Notes under the pieces: model-generated | The model's input: the letters and a program-made list of their open reading frames with translations, nothing else | Databases searched by the model: none | What the model was told of the DNA's origin: nothing | Part shown: positions 26,801-40,396 of the stretch, in pieces | How positions within the stretch are numbered: position 1 is the stretch's first letter | Layout of the letters: every line of letters starts with the position of its first letter | DNA from: Serripes groenlandicus | Taxonomy: Eukaryota > Mollusca > Bivalvia > Cardiida > Cardiidae | Length of the DNA: 64,000 bases | Assembly: GCA_031761405.1 (NCBI GenBank) | Contig: JASEVX010000010.1 | Coordinates: 35,192,753-35,256,752 of the forward strand | Reading direction: 5' to 3' | Program-made: the position numbers and the translations under genes

Positions 26801-28995
26801 GTCTCAATATCTAATAGGAGTTTACACGATATATTTGTTCTGTGTGTTTAAAGGTCAGGTTCACATTTCAATATCAAATAAGAGTTTACACGATATATTT
26901 GTTCTATGTGTTTAAAGGTTAGTTTCACATATCAATATTAAATAGGAGTTTACACGATACATTTGTTCTGCTTGTTTAAAGGTCAGGTTCAAATCTCACT
27001 ATTAAATAGGAGTTTACGCGATATATTTGTCCTGTTTGTTTAAAGGACAGGTTGACATCTCAAAATCTAATAGGAGTTTACACGATATATTTGTTTTGTG
27101 TTTTTAAAGGTCAGGTTCACATTTCAATATTAAATAAGAGTCTAGTCGATGTATTTGTTCTATGTGTTTAAAAGTCAGGTTCACATCTTAATATTAAATA
27201 GAAGTTTACACAATATATGTGTTCTGCTTGTTTAAAGGTCAGGTTCACATCTCAATATTAAATAGGAGTTTACACGATATATTTGTCCTGTTTGTTTAAA
27301 GGTCAGGTTCACATCTCAAAAAATCTTAGAGGAGTTCACACGATATATTTGTTCTGTGTGTTTAAAGGTCAGGTTCTCATTTCAATATTAAATAGGAGTT
27401 TACACGATATATTTGTTCTATGTGTTTAAAGGTTAGGTCAGGTTCTCATTTCAATATTAAATAGGAGTTTACACGATATATTTGTTCTATGTGTTTAAAG
27501 GTTAGGTTCACATCTCAATGTTAAATAGGAGTTTACACGATACATTTTGTCTGTGTGTTTCAATGTCAGGTTCACATCTCAATATTATATAAAAGTTTAC
27601 ACGATATATTTGTTCTGTGTGTTTAAAGGTCAGGTTCACATCTCAATATTTAATAGGAGTTTACACGATATATTTGGTCTGTGTGTTTAAAGGTCAGGTT
27701 CACATCTCAATATTAAGTAGGAGTTTACACGATATATTTGGTCAGTGTGTTTAAAGGTCAGGTTCACATCTCAATATTAAATAGGAGTTTACACGATATT
27801 TATTCTATGTGTTTAAAAAACAGGTTCACATCTCAATATTAAATAGAAGTTTACACGATATATTTGTTCTGTGTGTTTAAAGGTCAGGTTCACATCTCAA
27901 TATTTAATAGGAGTTTACACGATATATTTGGTCTGTGTGTTTAAAAGTCAGGTTCACATCTCAATATTAAGTAGGAGTTTACATGATATATTTGGTCGGT
28001 GTGTTTAAAGGTCAGGTTCACATCTCAATATTAAATAGGAGTTGACACGATACATTTGGTCCGTGTGTTTAAAGGTCAGGTTCACATCTCAATATTAAAT
28101 AGGAGTTTACACGATATTTGTGTTCTGTTTGTTTACTAGTCAGGTTCACAACTCAATATTAAATAGGAGTTTACACGATACATTTGGTCTGTGTGTTTAA
28201 AGGTTAGGTTCACATCTCAATATTAAATAGGAGTTTACACGATACATTTGTTCTGTGTGTTTAAAGGTCAGGTTCACATCTCAATATTAAATAGGAGTTT
28301 ACACGATATTTTGGTCTGTGTGTTTAAATGTCAGGTTCACATCTCAATATTAAATAGGAGTTTACACGATACATTTGGTCTGTGTGTTTAAATGTCAGGT
28401 TCACATTTCAATATTATATAAAAGTTTACACGATATATTTGTTCTGTGTGTTCAAAGGTCAGATTCACATCTCAATATCTAATAGGAGTTTACACGATAC
28501 ATTTGGTCTGTGTGTTTAAAGGTCAGGTTCACATCTCAATATAAAATAGGAGTTAACACGATATATTTGTTCTGTTTGTTTAAAGGTCAGGTTCACAACT
28601 CAATATTAAATAGGAGTTTACACGATATATTTGTTCTGTTTGTTTACTAGTCAGGTTCACAACTCAATATTAAATAGGAGTTTATACTCTACATGTGTTC
28701 GGTTTGTTTAAAGGTCAGGTTCACATCTCAATATTAAATAGGAGTTTACACAATATATTTGTTCTGTGTGTTTAAAGGTCAGGTTCACAACTCAATATTA
28801 AATAGGAGTTTACACGATGTATTTGTTCTGCTTGTTTAAAGGTCAGGTTCACTTCTCAATTTTAAATAGGAGTTTACACGATATATTTGTTCTGTTCGTT
28901 TAAAGGTCAGGTTCACATCTCAATATTAAATAGGAGTTTACTCGATATATTTGACCTATGTCTTTAAAGGTCAGGTTCTCATGTCAATATAAATT
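23893..28995 (+). repeat. 64-bp satellite array (right)
   Basis: About 80 monomers in forward orientation ('ggtcaggttcacatctc', 'ggagtttacacgatatattt'). Regular 64-bp spacing from about 25.5 kb onward (for example 28716 to 28780). Before that, monomers are ragged with inserted bases. Confidence 0.97.
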
Positions 28996-29433
28996 AGGAG
29001 ATTACGTGCTATATGTGTTCATGTTTGTTAATAGGTGAAGGTCAGATCTTATTATAAGATAGGAAATTACGCTCTATATATGTTCTGTTTCTTAATAGGT
29101 CACGTTCACACCACACTATTAAAGACAAACATTTCAACCCGGATCGGTTGTCTTATAGATCTTTTCGGTGCATTTTTTCATATCGATACATTGTCTTCTA
29201 TTCTCAAATGTTAAATCCATTGTCTACACAGTCGTATTTCCACGATACAACAAACCATTAGCAGACAACTTTGAAAGCATCTTGGCAAAATATGTGAAAA
29301 CCAATATTTTCGAGAGTTAAAATATTAAAAAATTGAAAACATTATGATCAAAGGTGAAATTGCTCAAGATGGGCAATTTCAACTTTTGCAATAATGTTTT
29401 CAAAAGTTGTCTGCTGCAGTGGAGTCAGAAAGC

Positions 29434-29603
29434 GTCTGGTCGCTTTTCCATATAGACTGTTAGCCCATTGGTGAAAGACGAATGACGCTTGTCACAGTGA
29501 CTTTTGTCAAACGTCGGAAAGAATGTTGTCCGAGCTGGGGTTCAAACTCACAACCCCTAGATTGACAACCCGCATCGCTACCGATTGAGCTACCGGGGCT
29601 CGG
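29434..29603 (-). mobile_element. tRNA-derived SINE head (right inner copy)
   Basis: Mirror of 9833-10002. Confidence 0.7.
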
Positions 29604-29818
29604 CCGACGTACCGAGCATGGTAGTTGGTAGTCGCAGTTATCTTTACAAATGATCTAAATGTAAACACAGGTTAAGATAAACACTTTGGTAAAGGTGATA
29701 TAATGACGTTTGTTTTACAGTAATTAGCATGATAAAACGAGAAAATATACACCGGCTGGCATTTCTGAAGGATATACGTCCATGTCAGTATGTACGTCTG
29801 CTCAGTCTTGTCATAATA

Positions 29819-30080
29819 TGAGCCGTCCAGCGAGAAAAAAACATTATGGCCTCTGCGTAATGTATCGACGAATATGAGCCTGCGTAGTCCGCGCAGACTG
29901 ATCCGAGCCGACACATAACGTCTCAGGAGGTTAGAGGTATAGAGTAATGATTCCTGAAACAGAAAATCCACAGAAGGCGAACAGTGTCCAACCGGGTAAG
30001 CCTGCACGGCATGCTTAGGCTAATCCGGGTCGATACTTTATGCCGAATCCACAATGTTGGTTTAATCGCGGGACGGCTCA
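29819..30080. mobile_element. Hairpin MITE (right inner copy)
   Basis: Mirror of 9356-9617. Confidence 0.7.
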
Positions 30081-30864
30081 AATCACATCTATAAACTTCA
30101 CAAACTAAATGGCTATAAGCAACATATTGAGCCCGCTTCAAATGTTTTGTCACAGCTATAGTGCTCTTCTATGCAACTGCAACACGGACCGACCAAGAGT
30201 TGACCTGACTGCAGTTAATTAAGGGCTTTCTGCGATACCGAAGTGGTTTTAAAATGTCATATTTATTATAACCCCACATTTTGTTTTTTATTCTTCAGAT
30301 ACCATATTATCCTGAAGTTTAACATACATCATTTTTAGTATTTTCTTTCTGTATGAAAGGTTCAGGCATATTTAACACACCGACACATGTATTGAAAGAC
30401 ACATGTACTTATCTTCATTAAAATTAATAAATCCTTAAACAGAATATTTTTTGAATAACTGAATATATTTCGTTTTGGTACTTCAATCCTACTTTTGGAA
30501 TGTGGACATTAATTCTGCAGAGAAGTGTTGTCAGAAGTGGACAAACAAATAGGAAACCATAGGAAAGTAAGTTTTGTTAAGACCGTCAATGATTTAGAAG
30601 TTTATCAAACAAATAATTATGGTCGGCACAGTATCCAACTGTAGAACAGTAAAGACAAAGATTGTCTACTGCATATGCGTTAAAACGTGTTTTCAAGTGG
30701 AAACAGGTTAAAAGGGAACAGTCTCCATCATTACATTTATTTTTTTTACTCCTGCCATCATCACCTCATCATGGAGAACATGTATGCCGTGTAACTTGGA
30801 CATCCTATGATGCATCGTTTCTAATTTTGACCTTTGACATCTAAGTGTGACCTTGAGCTTTTAG

Positions 30865-30971
30865 GTGCAGACCCGGGTCTTAGGCACGACACTTTACATC
30901 ATAATGGTGAATATGTGTGCCCAGTAACATGGAAATCCTATGATGCAGAGTTGAGTTGTGGGCCGGACAAG
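30865..30971 (+). pseudogene. Sulfotransferase exon-3-like piece, right inner copy
   Basis: Open 107-nt exon candidate: acceptor 'gagcttttag', donor 'gacaag|gttag'. It encodes ADPGLRHDTLHHNGEYVCPV, then TWKSYDAELSCGPDK. Entry phase 1 fits the exit phase of the 5'-PSB exon at 44574-44761, and exit phase 0 fits the next exon at 32243. A degenerate duplicate of its core lies upstream at 30771-30815. It carries no motif by itself, so the family call is by context. Confidence 0.5.
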
Positions 30972-32242
30972 GTTAGTCCTATCAAACATGAGTGTTCACA
31001 TTTTGAGACAGTTCTTGTTATTTATATAGCAAACACACCTAGCATTCGTCGAATTCCATCCGAATTCACCATTTAATATCAATAGATCCCTGATGAAGCT
31101 TTGCAATTATGAATCAATGTTTATTAGTATGTGATCTAGAAGATCTTGTAAAAAAGCAGCAATAACAACGTTAATCATGTTTCGTGTGGTGGCTCATCTT
31201 TCTGATTGACATTGTCATCGTTGCGATCGTTAATCAAAGTCAGCATATCCGAGTCTGTTAAATATGACACGTGTCTGAATTGCTTGCCCGTGTTTCGATG
31301 TTTTATTATAATACGGGTATGAAGTAAATACTCAACTCTAGTATGGGTTGCATGAAAGTTCTGCAACGTATTACATTTCTTGCAGCTGCATATCTTTACT
31401 GTTTGATTCCAACCACTTTTGAGCGTTATTTGTATGCACTTTTGTCTGAAATATTTCTCATGAAACTAAACACATCAAGTTAATGAATGATATAAATCGT
31501 CCTATGTCAATTGAAGTTATTATAGAAGAAGAAGGCGTCATTTATAATAGCGATTTGAGCACACATTTACAAACACGATGCAAAATTACAAAACCGTTAT
31601 CGATACCCGGCCCCACAGGCCAAAGACTTACCTAACACTTAATTCTTACACAATTATCATATACAAATAAGAATTATATTGATATGATTTGTCATTTCAT
31701 ATAACATTTAATAAAACTTTTTATGAAATGATAACGTATGTCAGATTATTTGTATCACATGACGAAACACCAAAAGAAAATCGGGTGTTCCAAAATTGTT
31801 TTAATTTCTTCAGTAAACCGTATAACAATGCTGCCAATAAGTATGCCGAGATTATATTCAGCATAGTTAACGAGCTTAGTAAAAGTGATAATAAATAAAC
31901 ACACATGAGATATTCTATTTATCACATGAAGAGATTTATGAGGCGTATTTAGATAAAATGTTCTTAACGTTTACAATATTTCTAGATGAAATTAACAGGT
32001 TTTGACGCCAAAGTGACTAACATTTTGACGTCAAACCGCTGACGTGACGTCATTTTCATATTCATTCAGTAATGTTATATTACACATGTTACATAATTAT
32101 AAAGAAATACGTAATGGGTGTATTAGATCGAATCAAGCATTGTCATGTGATAAAGATATATACACAATTGTTAATGCTGGGCTATCCCATGGTGTATTGA
32201 TACAATAGTGTACATTACGTATCTGAAATCTACATTGTACAG

Positions 32243-32382
32243 CAAGTTTACACGAACCCCAAGTGGAAGTCGATGCCAGGAAATGCTGGTTTAAAGGAAC
32301 CCAAATACGTTATCCTGGATTACATCCGCAAGTTTTTACCAAAAGCCAAACTCATAATAGCTGTCAGGAATCCTGTGGATAG
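32243..32382 (+). pseudogene. Sulfotransferase 3'-PB exon, right inner copy
   Basis: Open exon of 140 nt, phase 0 in and phase 2 out, with acceptor 'ttgtacag' and donor 'gatag|gtgagc'. The product runs QVYTNPKWKSMPGNAGLKEP, KYVILDYIRKFLPKAKLIIA, VRNPVDR. The LPKAKLIIAVRNPVDR part matches the 3'-phosphate-binding loop of Golgi carbohydrate sulfotransferases (family form LP.AKLI.I.RNPVDRLYS.Y), which transfer sulfate from PAPS to glycans. The exon that should follow was not found before the arm ends, so this is a gene fragment or lacks its 3' part here. An alternative is a functional exon of a gene whose other exons are misplaced by assembly. Confidence 0.7.
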
Positions 32383-33911
32383 GTGAGCTGTTTATTTTAA
32401 AAGTGTTATTAGAACATCTCAAATAAGTATCCAATGGCAATCCATCATGACAGCTGCGAGTGCCTCAAAACCCGGGATGTTTTTATACCTAAAACAGACC
32501 GTTCAAACCGAAAAGCGGTATACAATATGCCTTTAATGCTTTATTGATGTTCAGTCCCGATATGATAACCCACCTATATCACAATAATATCGGTCTTCGT
32601 TTAAGACAGATGAACCCATTACCTCCGCAGATCTATACGTAAATTCACGAAGACACCTTTCTGCATTTACCTAGTGTCAGGTGCAGTGGTCCAACAGAGG
32701 TACGCGGGAGTCAGATGTCAATTATTTAAACAATTATGCTCATATGGAGGTGTCTGATTTGCTTTTCTAACAAACGTCTTGTGTTTTTGTTATTTAAACT
32801 TTCAAATAATATATCATGTAAAAAGCTTCTACTAAAAAAGAACCAATGAAGTATCGATGAACTATAAGTTTCATAAAAATCCAGGAAACTTCTTATAAAC
32901 ATTGTCCATCTGGATGCTATCATTATGGACGTGCAGTATATATATACTTGTCATGAATGCTCTTAGATAAATTAATTTTCCAGTATCATTTAATTCACCA
33001 CATCTCAGGTTTCGCCTTATTTTGTAAATATTACCCGCTATTTACCACTCTATTCAATAAAACAACGCTAACCATTTTGTATCAGGCTAAGTAGTTATAT
33101 TCAAAACCATTACGAATCAAATCACTGAAAGTGCTCACAGCAAGGGGCTAACTGCAGATTACAATTGGAAATGAATTTACCGATCCCAAAAGTCTAACAA
33201 GAACACTTTACAATAGCACTTTGTTTTGACCATATATTGGATTTCAACGAAACATACTGTACACATAGTATGAAGGATTATTACACAGATTACTTTCCTT
33301 TATTATGCGCATTTGCTATCTCGGTAGTTCCTGTTAAGCACACCTCCTCGTTTACAATATATATTAGCCATTATTTTGTTGTTGCAAATAACACATAAAC
33401 TTGTCATATCAAAATCACACGAAGGTCTCGGCCCAACAATGATAAAAAAGATTGAGAGTCCAATTCTTATAGCAAAGCAGAAATAAAATGCAGTCATCCC
33501 TTATAATAATACTGATGGGGAAACACAACAACTACATCATTTGCTTTCTCCACGAAATGTCTTACGATTTGTTCTATTTTATTAATTCGTCGAAAAGGTC
33601 TGTCCACGATTTGACCTAATTCATTTAAAGCTCTTATCCTGTGTTTTGTTAGTTGTTTACAAAAGCGTGGTGCAAATACATGCATATTGCCATGCGCAGT
33701 TCAGACACGACAGATTAAAATTCCGTATTGTTCACGTGTATAATACAGAAATGTGACGTCAGACACTGCACGGACTTCTTTTCAGCCAGGTTCCCGTTTT
33801 GAATCTGCGCTACGTAGTAAAATATGCAGACAACCAGTACTATTTAGGAAAATCGTTCCTTTCTTTTATGTATCGAAAACCTAGCATCAAATTTAATAAA
33901 AACCTGCAAAT

Positions 33912-35436
33912 ATAGATTGAGTTATACATTGTCTCCCACAAAACAATGACAATTTATTTTGATGATGTTGTTGGGCGAGACCTACGTATTAGAATACATT
34001 CTATGGGGCGTGGCTAAAGTATTGTAGTAAATATGCATCCGCCATTTACCTCTTCAATTCACCACAGGCGTCCGAATAAAATGGGGATAATACACAATAC
34101 CTCATTAAAATACTCAAAAGGTGTCTCTATATTTTCCATACGCTATGATAAAAATGATCGTAATGATACTTTTGGGAACCCCTCCCGTGTTACTATAAAT
34201 AGCCCCTCTATACGGTCCATATGATATGATAATAATGACAAGGTGTGCAACGACATTTTACCCCCTTGGTCGATTCGGGCAATTATTTCAGCCGAAAAAC
34301 GTCTAAAACCGACCTGTCCCAGGTAGAGACAGGTTAATAATTGATTTTTCTCATTATCGACCACATCAAAATTTGCCAACCGACCAATTATATTTGGAAA
34401 TTTGCAGATGGCCTGACCGCAAAGGACTGACGTCATAATAATCCACGTTCCGAAGCAAATATTTAACTTGAAATGACGCACTTTAAAAAGAATATTGTAC
34501 CTGAGCAATGTTTGTTGGGATTGGCATTTAATCTTTTTTCTTCCAAAAATAATATTATTCATTCATGTTTAAAATCGTCGTTTGATTAATCTTTCGCTGC
34601 AGAATGATGCAAATAGTGACGTCATCGCATAATTTTAAAAGCTGCAAATACATATATATAGTTTGAAAATAAAGTATCCAAACTATATTATTCATCAAAC
34701 TGATTGTACATGAAAAGTTCTTTTGGTTGGTTTAAGATCAATGCTGCCAGGTGGCATCAGAAAGGGAGTAATATACCATTTGTTTCATCTTAATCTACTT
34801 TTCTTATGTCAATATAGTTTGGCAAATGTGTGCTTTAGTTGAGCCATTTCATAACTTGTTCAAGGCGGCATCAGAAAGTGGTAGCATGACAAAACTAAAC
34901 AACTGCGTGTCTTATTTCAAGATCAGTTAGCAGAAATATTCAGGGTTTCTTTTGAAAATGTTGATGCATTTATCCAGAGAAATATACATATGTATATGTC
35001 TCTGATTTATCATTGCTTTGGGGATATTCCCTCTACTCTCAGGGTCATGATATGATCTATAACCTTTCAAGTTTCGAGGAAAATTTTCAATTTCACTGGG
35101 AAAAGTAGTCTTTGACTTTCGGGATGTAAGTCCACTGAGCTTGAACTTGAACTCCCAACCCCTTGACAACCTTATTTATTATCAAGTGAGCTATAGCCGC
35201 AAATAGTAAATGGTTTATCGCACAACAGCTTACATGTATCTTTTGAGCAGGGGATTACATCTGCTGAGACTGAATGCACTTCCCGAAACGTTCACAGACT
35301 GTGCCTTAATTCATATTATCAAACATTCTGAATGGTGTGATTCTTCTTTTAGGAAAATGGTAACAACTATAATTAAAACATCGACGGTATATGATCGGCG
35401 CTCCGGATGTACCAGCCTTAGGATACATGTAATATT
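33912..35436. other. Spacer of the inner palindrome (right)
   Basis: Mirror of 4000-5524. No gene supported. Confidence 0.6.
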
Positions 35437-35908
35437 TGCAGGTTTTTATTAAATTTGATGCTATGTTTTCGATACATAAAAGAAGCGAACGATTTTCCTA
35501 AATAGTACTGGTTGTCTGCATATTTTACTACGTAGCGAAGATTCAAAACGGGAACCTCGCTGAAAGAAGTCCGTGCACTGTCTGACGTCACATTTCCGTA
35601 TTATACACGTGAACAATACGGAATTTTAATCTGTCGTGTCTGAACCGCGCATGGCAATATGCATGTATTTGCGCCTGAAAATATATAGGTAATATAACAC
35701 AGGACAAGAGCTATAAACAAATTAGGTCAATTCGTGGACAGACCTTTTCGACGAATTAATAAAATAGAACAAATCGTAAGACATTTCGTGGAGAAAGCAA
35801 ATTATGTAGTTGTTGTTGGGTTTTGAGGAACTCGCAGCTGTCATGATGTATTTCCATTGGATACTTATTTAAGATGTTCTAATAACACTTTAAAAATAAA
35901 TAGCTCAA

Positions 35909-36050
35909 CTATCCACAGGATCCCTGACAGCCATTATGAGTTTGGCTTTCGGTAAAAACTTGTGGATATAATCCAGGATAACGTATTTGGGTTCCTTTAA
36001 ACCAGCATTTCCTGGCATCGACTTCCACTTGGGGTTCGGGTGTAAACTTG
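35909..36050 (-). pseudogene. Sulfotransferase 3'-PB exon relic, right outer copy
   Basis: Mirror of 3386-3527, with the same defects: 2-bp insertion, altered acceptor region, donor GT changed to TT. It lies downstream of and co-oriented with the exons at 46.6 and 44.6 kb, so it could be the decayed 3' part of that gene. Confidence 0.65.
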
Positions 36051-37616
36051 TTGTACTTCCATCACCTTTAAAGGTGACAATGTAGATTTCAGATACGTTA
36101 TGTACACTATTGTGTCAATACATCGTGGGATAGCCCAGCATTAAAAAGTGTGTATATATCACATGACAATGCTTGTATTTGATATAATACACCCATTAGG
36201 TATTTCTTTATAATTATGTAACATGTGTAATAAAACATGACCGAATGACTATGAAAATAACTTCACGTCAGCGGTTTGACGTCAAAATGTTAGTCACTAT
36301 GGCGTCAAAACCGGTACATTTCATCTAGAAATATTGTAAACGTTAAATATATTTTATCCTCATAAATCTCTTTATGTGATAAATAGAATATCTCATGAGT
36401 GTTTATTTATAATCACTTTTAATAAACTGGTTAACTAAGCTGAATATAATTATTGGCCGGGTATTGATAACTGTTTTGTAATTTTGCTTCGTGTTTGTAA
36501 ATGTGTGCTCAAATCGCTATTATTAATGACGTCTTCTTCTTCTATAATAACTTCAATTGCCATACGACGATTTATATCATTCAATACCTTGATGTGTTTA
36601 GTTTCATGAGAACCATGTCAGACAAAGGTGCATACAAATAACGCTCAAAAGTGGTTGGAATCAAACAGTAAAGATATGCAGCTGCAAGAAATGTAATACG
36701 TTGCAGCACTTTCATGCAACCCATACTATAGTCGAGTATTTACTTAATACCCGTATTATAATAAAACATCGAAACACGGGCAAGCAATTCAGACACTAGT
36801 CATATTCAACAAACTCGAATATGCTGACTTTGATTAACGATCGCAACGATGACAATGTCAACCAAGAAGATGAGCCACCACACGAAACATGATTAACGTT
36901 GTTAGTGCTTCTTTTTTACAAGATCTTCTAGAATGCTTCAATCATCACATACGCATAAACATTGATGCATAGTTGCAAAGCTTCATCAGGGATCAATTGA
37001 TATTGAATGGTGAATTCGGATGGCATTCGACGAGTGCTCGATGTGTTAGTGTTTACTAAAAACGCCAAGGGATTGCTATATAAATAACAAGAACTGTCTC
37101 AAAATGTGAACAATCATATCCGAAAACTGCATCAGCAGTATTTAACCTCGGTGTTATCAAGGAACTTCAAATTAAAATCCATAATCATAAATCAATCTTG
37201 CACTTCACACGCTCATGTGTAGGTTTAAATGTGATATCTTGTCTTTAAAGAAAACAATACATACAAAAGATTAATTTGTTCACGGATTTTGTTGATTTAT
37301 CACCATGTGAATGTTGTTCAATTGTCTTTGTTCCCTCGGAGAATAATAGAATATAAGCACGTATATCATCTGTTTTATTTGCTGTAAAGAGAATAAGTAC
37401 TTGTAGATGACATATTTATATGCTCTAATCATAAGTCTTTAAACAAGTTTGAAATGATTTAAATTATCTTTTCTCATTGGGATAGTATTAAAGTACAGAC
37501 AATGTGAGCCCATCCATAAGTTGTTATTGTCGAGCCCGCTTACAATGAGCTCGACATAGCTGTCACAATGGCGGTTCGGTATATATAAATATAAGTACTG
37601 TTTGATAGGACTTTAC

Positions 37617-37681
37617 CTTGTCCGGCCCACATCTCAACCCTGCATCATAGGATTTCCATGTGACTGGGCACACATATTCAC
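37617..37681 (-). pseudogene. Sulfotransferase exon-3-like relic, right outer copy
   Basis: Mirror of 1755-1819. 5' end and acceptor deleted; donor 'aag|gtaaag' intact. Confidence 0.45.
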
Positions 37682-37952
37682 CCCCAAAAAATACTAAAAA
37701 ATGATGTATGTTAAACTTCAGAATAATATGGTATCTCAAGAATAAAAAACAAAATATTGGATTATACTAAATATGACATTTTACAACTACTTCGGTATCG
37801 CAAAATGCCCTTAATTAACTGTTATCAGGTCAACTCGTGGTCTGTCCGTGGTGCAATTGCATGGAAGAGCACTATTTCTATGAGAAAACCTTTGAAGCGG
37901 GCTCAATATGTTGCCTGTGGCCATTTAGTTTGTGAAGTGTATAGATGTGATA

Positions 37953-38215
37953 TGAGCCGTCTCGCGATTAAACCAACATTGTGGACTCTGCGTAAAGTTT
38001 CGACCCAGATTAGCCTACGCATGCCACGCAGGCTTACCCGGATATACACTTTTCGCTCTCTGTGGATTTTCTGTTTCAGGAATCATTACTCTATACGTCT
38101 AACCTCCTGAGACGGAATGTGTCGGCCCGGATCAGTTTGTGCGGACTACGCAGGCTCATATGCTTCGAAACATTACGCAGAGGCCATAATGTTGGTTTTC
38201 TCGAGGGACGGCTCA
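37953..38215. mobile_element. Hairpin MITE (right outer copy)
   Basis: Mirror of 1221-1483. Confidence 0.75.
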
Positions 38216-38388
38216 TAGTTTGACAGGACTGAGCAGATGTACATGCTGACATGGACGTATATCCCTCAGAAATGCCAGCAAACTTCATTATATTACATTT
38301 ACCAATGTATTTAGCTGAACCTGTGTTTACATTTTGATCATTTGTAAAAATAACTGAGACTACCAACTACCATGATCGATGCATCGGC

Positions 38389-38588
38389 CGAGCCCCGGTA
38401 GCTCAGTCAGTAGCGATGCGGCTTGTCAATCCAGGGGCTGTGAGTTCGAACCCCAGCTTGGCCAACATTCTGTCCGACGTTTGACAAAAGTCACTGTGAC
38501 AAGCGTCATTCGTCTTTCAACAATTGGCTAACAGGCTATATGGAAAAGAAGCCAGTTCCTTATAAAGTATCTTGTGTTGAGTACTGGT
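38389..38588 (+). mobile_element. tRNA-derived SINE 5' part (right outer copy)
   Basis: Mirror of 848-1047. Confidence 0.75.
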
Positions 38589-38921
38589 GTGATCTGTGAT
38601 CAATATTCGCATTCACGCAACTGTATCAGAATATACACTGGTCGCTAATTAGCAAGGGAAAGTTTCATATTTATTTTTTATAAAAACAGTTCCCTTTGGC
38701 AACAGATGTTTGTATACATTTGTTATATTTACATTAAAATTGGCGATGGTTTTTCTTGGAGCTCCGCTTCTACTTAATAATTTAGTCTATTTAGGTAAGA
38801 TCAGGCAGTCGTTTTACGCTTTGTTCACTTCATACATTTGCACAGCAAACACTTTCTCTGTCTTTTGAATTGACGTTCAAATAGCAATACATACATGTAA
38901 TAATATAGTATGTCTAAAATA

Positions 38922-39054
38922 TTATTAACCCTTTCCCACAAACAGACGCTTTCTGACTCCACTGCAGCAGACGACTTTTGAAAACATTGTTGTAAAAGGT
39001 GAAATTGCCCATCTTGAACAATTTTAGCTTTGATCACAATATATTCAATTGTTT
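38922..39054. mobile_element. piggyBac-like MITE fragment (right)
   Basis: Mirror of 382-514. Confidence 0.5.
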
Positions 39055-39375
39055 AATAATAACTCTCAAAAATATTGGTTTTCACATATTTTGCCAAGAT
39101 TATTTCAAAGTTGTTTGCTAAAGGTTTGTTGTATGTGGGAAAACGACAGTGTAGAAAATGGATTTAACATTTGAGAATAGAAGAGAATGTATCAATATGA
39201 AAAAGATGCAGCGAAAAGATCTATAAGACAACCGGTTCGGGGCGAAATGTTTATCTTTAAAAATGTGGTGTGAACTTGACCTATTAAGAAACAGAACAAA
39301 TTTAGAGCATTATCTCCTATCTTATAATAAGATCTGACCTTCACCTATAAACAAATATAGCTTGTAATCTCCTAT

Positions 39376-40396
39376 TTTAAATTGGAATGAGACCCTGACC
39401 TATAAACAAACAGAACAAATATATCGTGTAAACTCCTATTTAATATTGAGATGTGAACCTAATCATTAAACACACAGAACAAATATATTGTGTAAACTCC
39501 TATTTAATATTGAGATGTGAACCTGACCTTTAAACAAACAGAACAAATATATCGTGTAAACTCCTATTTAATATTGAGATGTGAACCTGACCTTTAAACA
39601 AACAGAACAAATATATCGTGTAAACTCCTATTTAATATTGAGATGTGAACCTGACTAGTAAACAAACAGAACAAATATATCGTGTAAACTCCTATTAGAT
39701 ATTGAGATGTGAACCTGACCTTTAAACAAACAGAACACATATATCGTGTAAACTCCAATTTAATATTGAGATGTGAACCTGACCTTTAAACACACAGAGC
39801 AAATATAGCGTGTAAATTCCTATTTAATATTGAGATGTGAACCTGACCTTTAAACAAACAGAACACATATATCGTGTAAACTCCTATTTAATATTGAGAT
39901 GTGAACCTGACCTTTAAACACACAGAGCAAATATAGCGTGTTAACTCCTATTTAATATTGAGATGTGAACCTGACCTTTAAACACACGGCACGAATATAT
40001 CGTGTAAACTCCTATTTAATATTGAGATGTGAACCTGACCTTTAAACAAACAGAAGAAATATATCTTGTAAACTCCTATTAAATTTAAATACTGAGATGT
40101 GAACCTGACCTATAAACAAACAAAAAAAGATATTGCGTGTAAACTCCTACTTAATATTGAGAAGTGAACCTGGCCTTTAAACAAACAAAACAAGATATTG
40201 CGTGTAATCTCCTATTTAATATTGAGATGTGAATCTGACCTTTAAACAAACAGAACAAATATATCGTGTAAACTCCTATTTAATATTGAGATGTGAACAT
40301 GACCTTTAAACAAACAGGGCAAATATATCGTGTAAACTCCTATTTAATATTGATATGTGAACCTGACCTATACACAAACAGAACAAATATATCGTG
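39376..40396 (-). repeat. 64-bp satellite array (third)
   Basis: About 16 monomers, inverted relative to 23893-28995. It ends abruptly at 40396, where the transposon-like ORF starts within 'cgtg|ttcaaagtcaag'. Confidence 0.95.

Larger units (their letters stand above)
28996..33911. repeat. Inner inverted repeat, copy A' (right)
   Basis: Mirror of 5525-10440. Contains the better-preserved sulfotransferase exons on the plus strand, a SINE head (29434-29603, minus) and the hairpin MITE (29819-30080). Confidence 0.9.
35437..39375. repeat. Inner inverted repeat, copy A (right)
   Basis: Mirror of 61-3999. Its sulfotransferase relics lie on the minus strand, the same strand as the sulfotransferase exons at 44.6 and 46.6 kb. 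Confidence 0.9.
22052..39435. repeat. Right arm of the 39.4-kb inverted repeat
   Basis: Mirror of 1-17187. The outer ~13.4 kb matches the left arm almost base for base. The inner part (about 22.05-25.5 kb) carries many single-base insertions and deletions relative to the left copy, such as doubled bases in the otherwise regular satellite, which look like uncorrected long-read errors. The satellite continues past the arm end to 40396. Confidence 0.95.
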
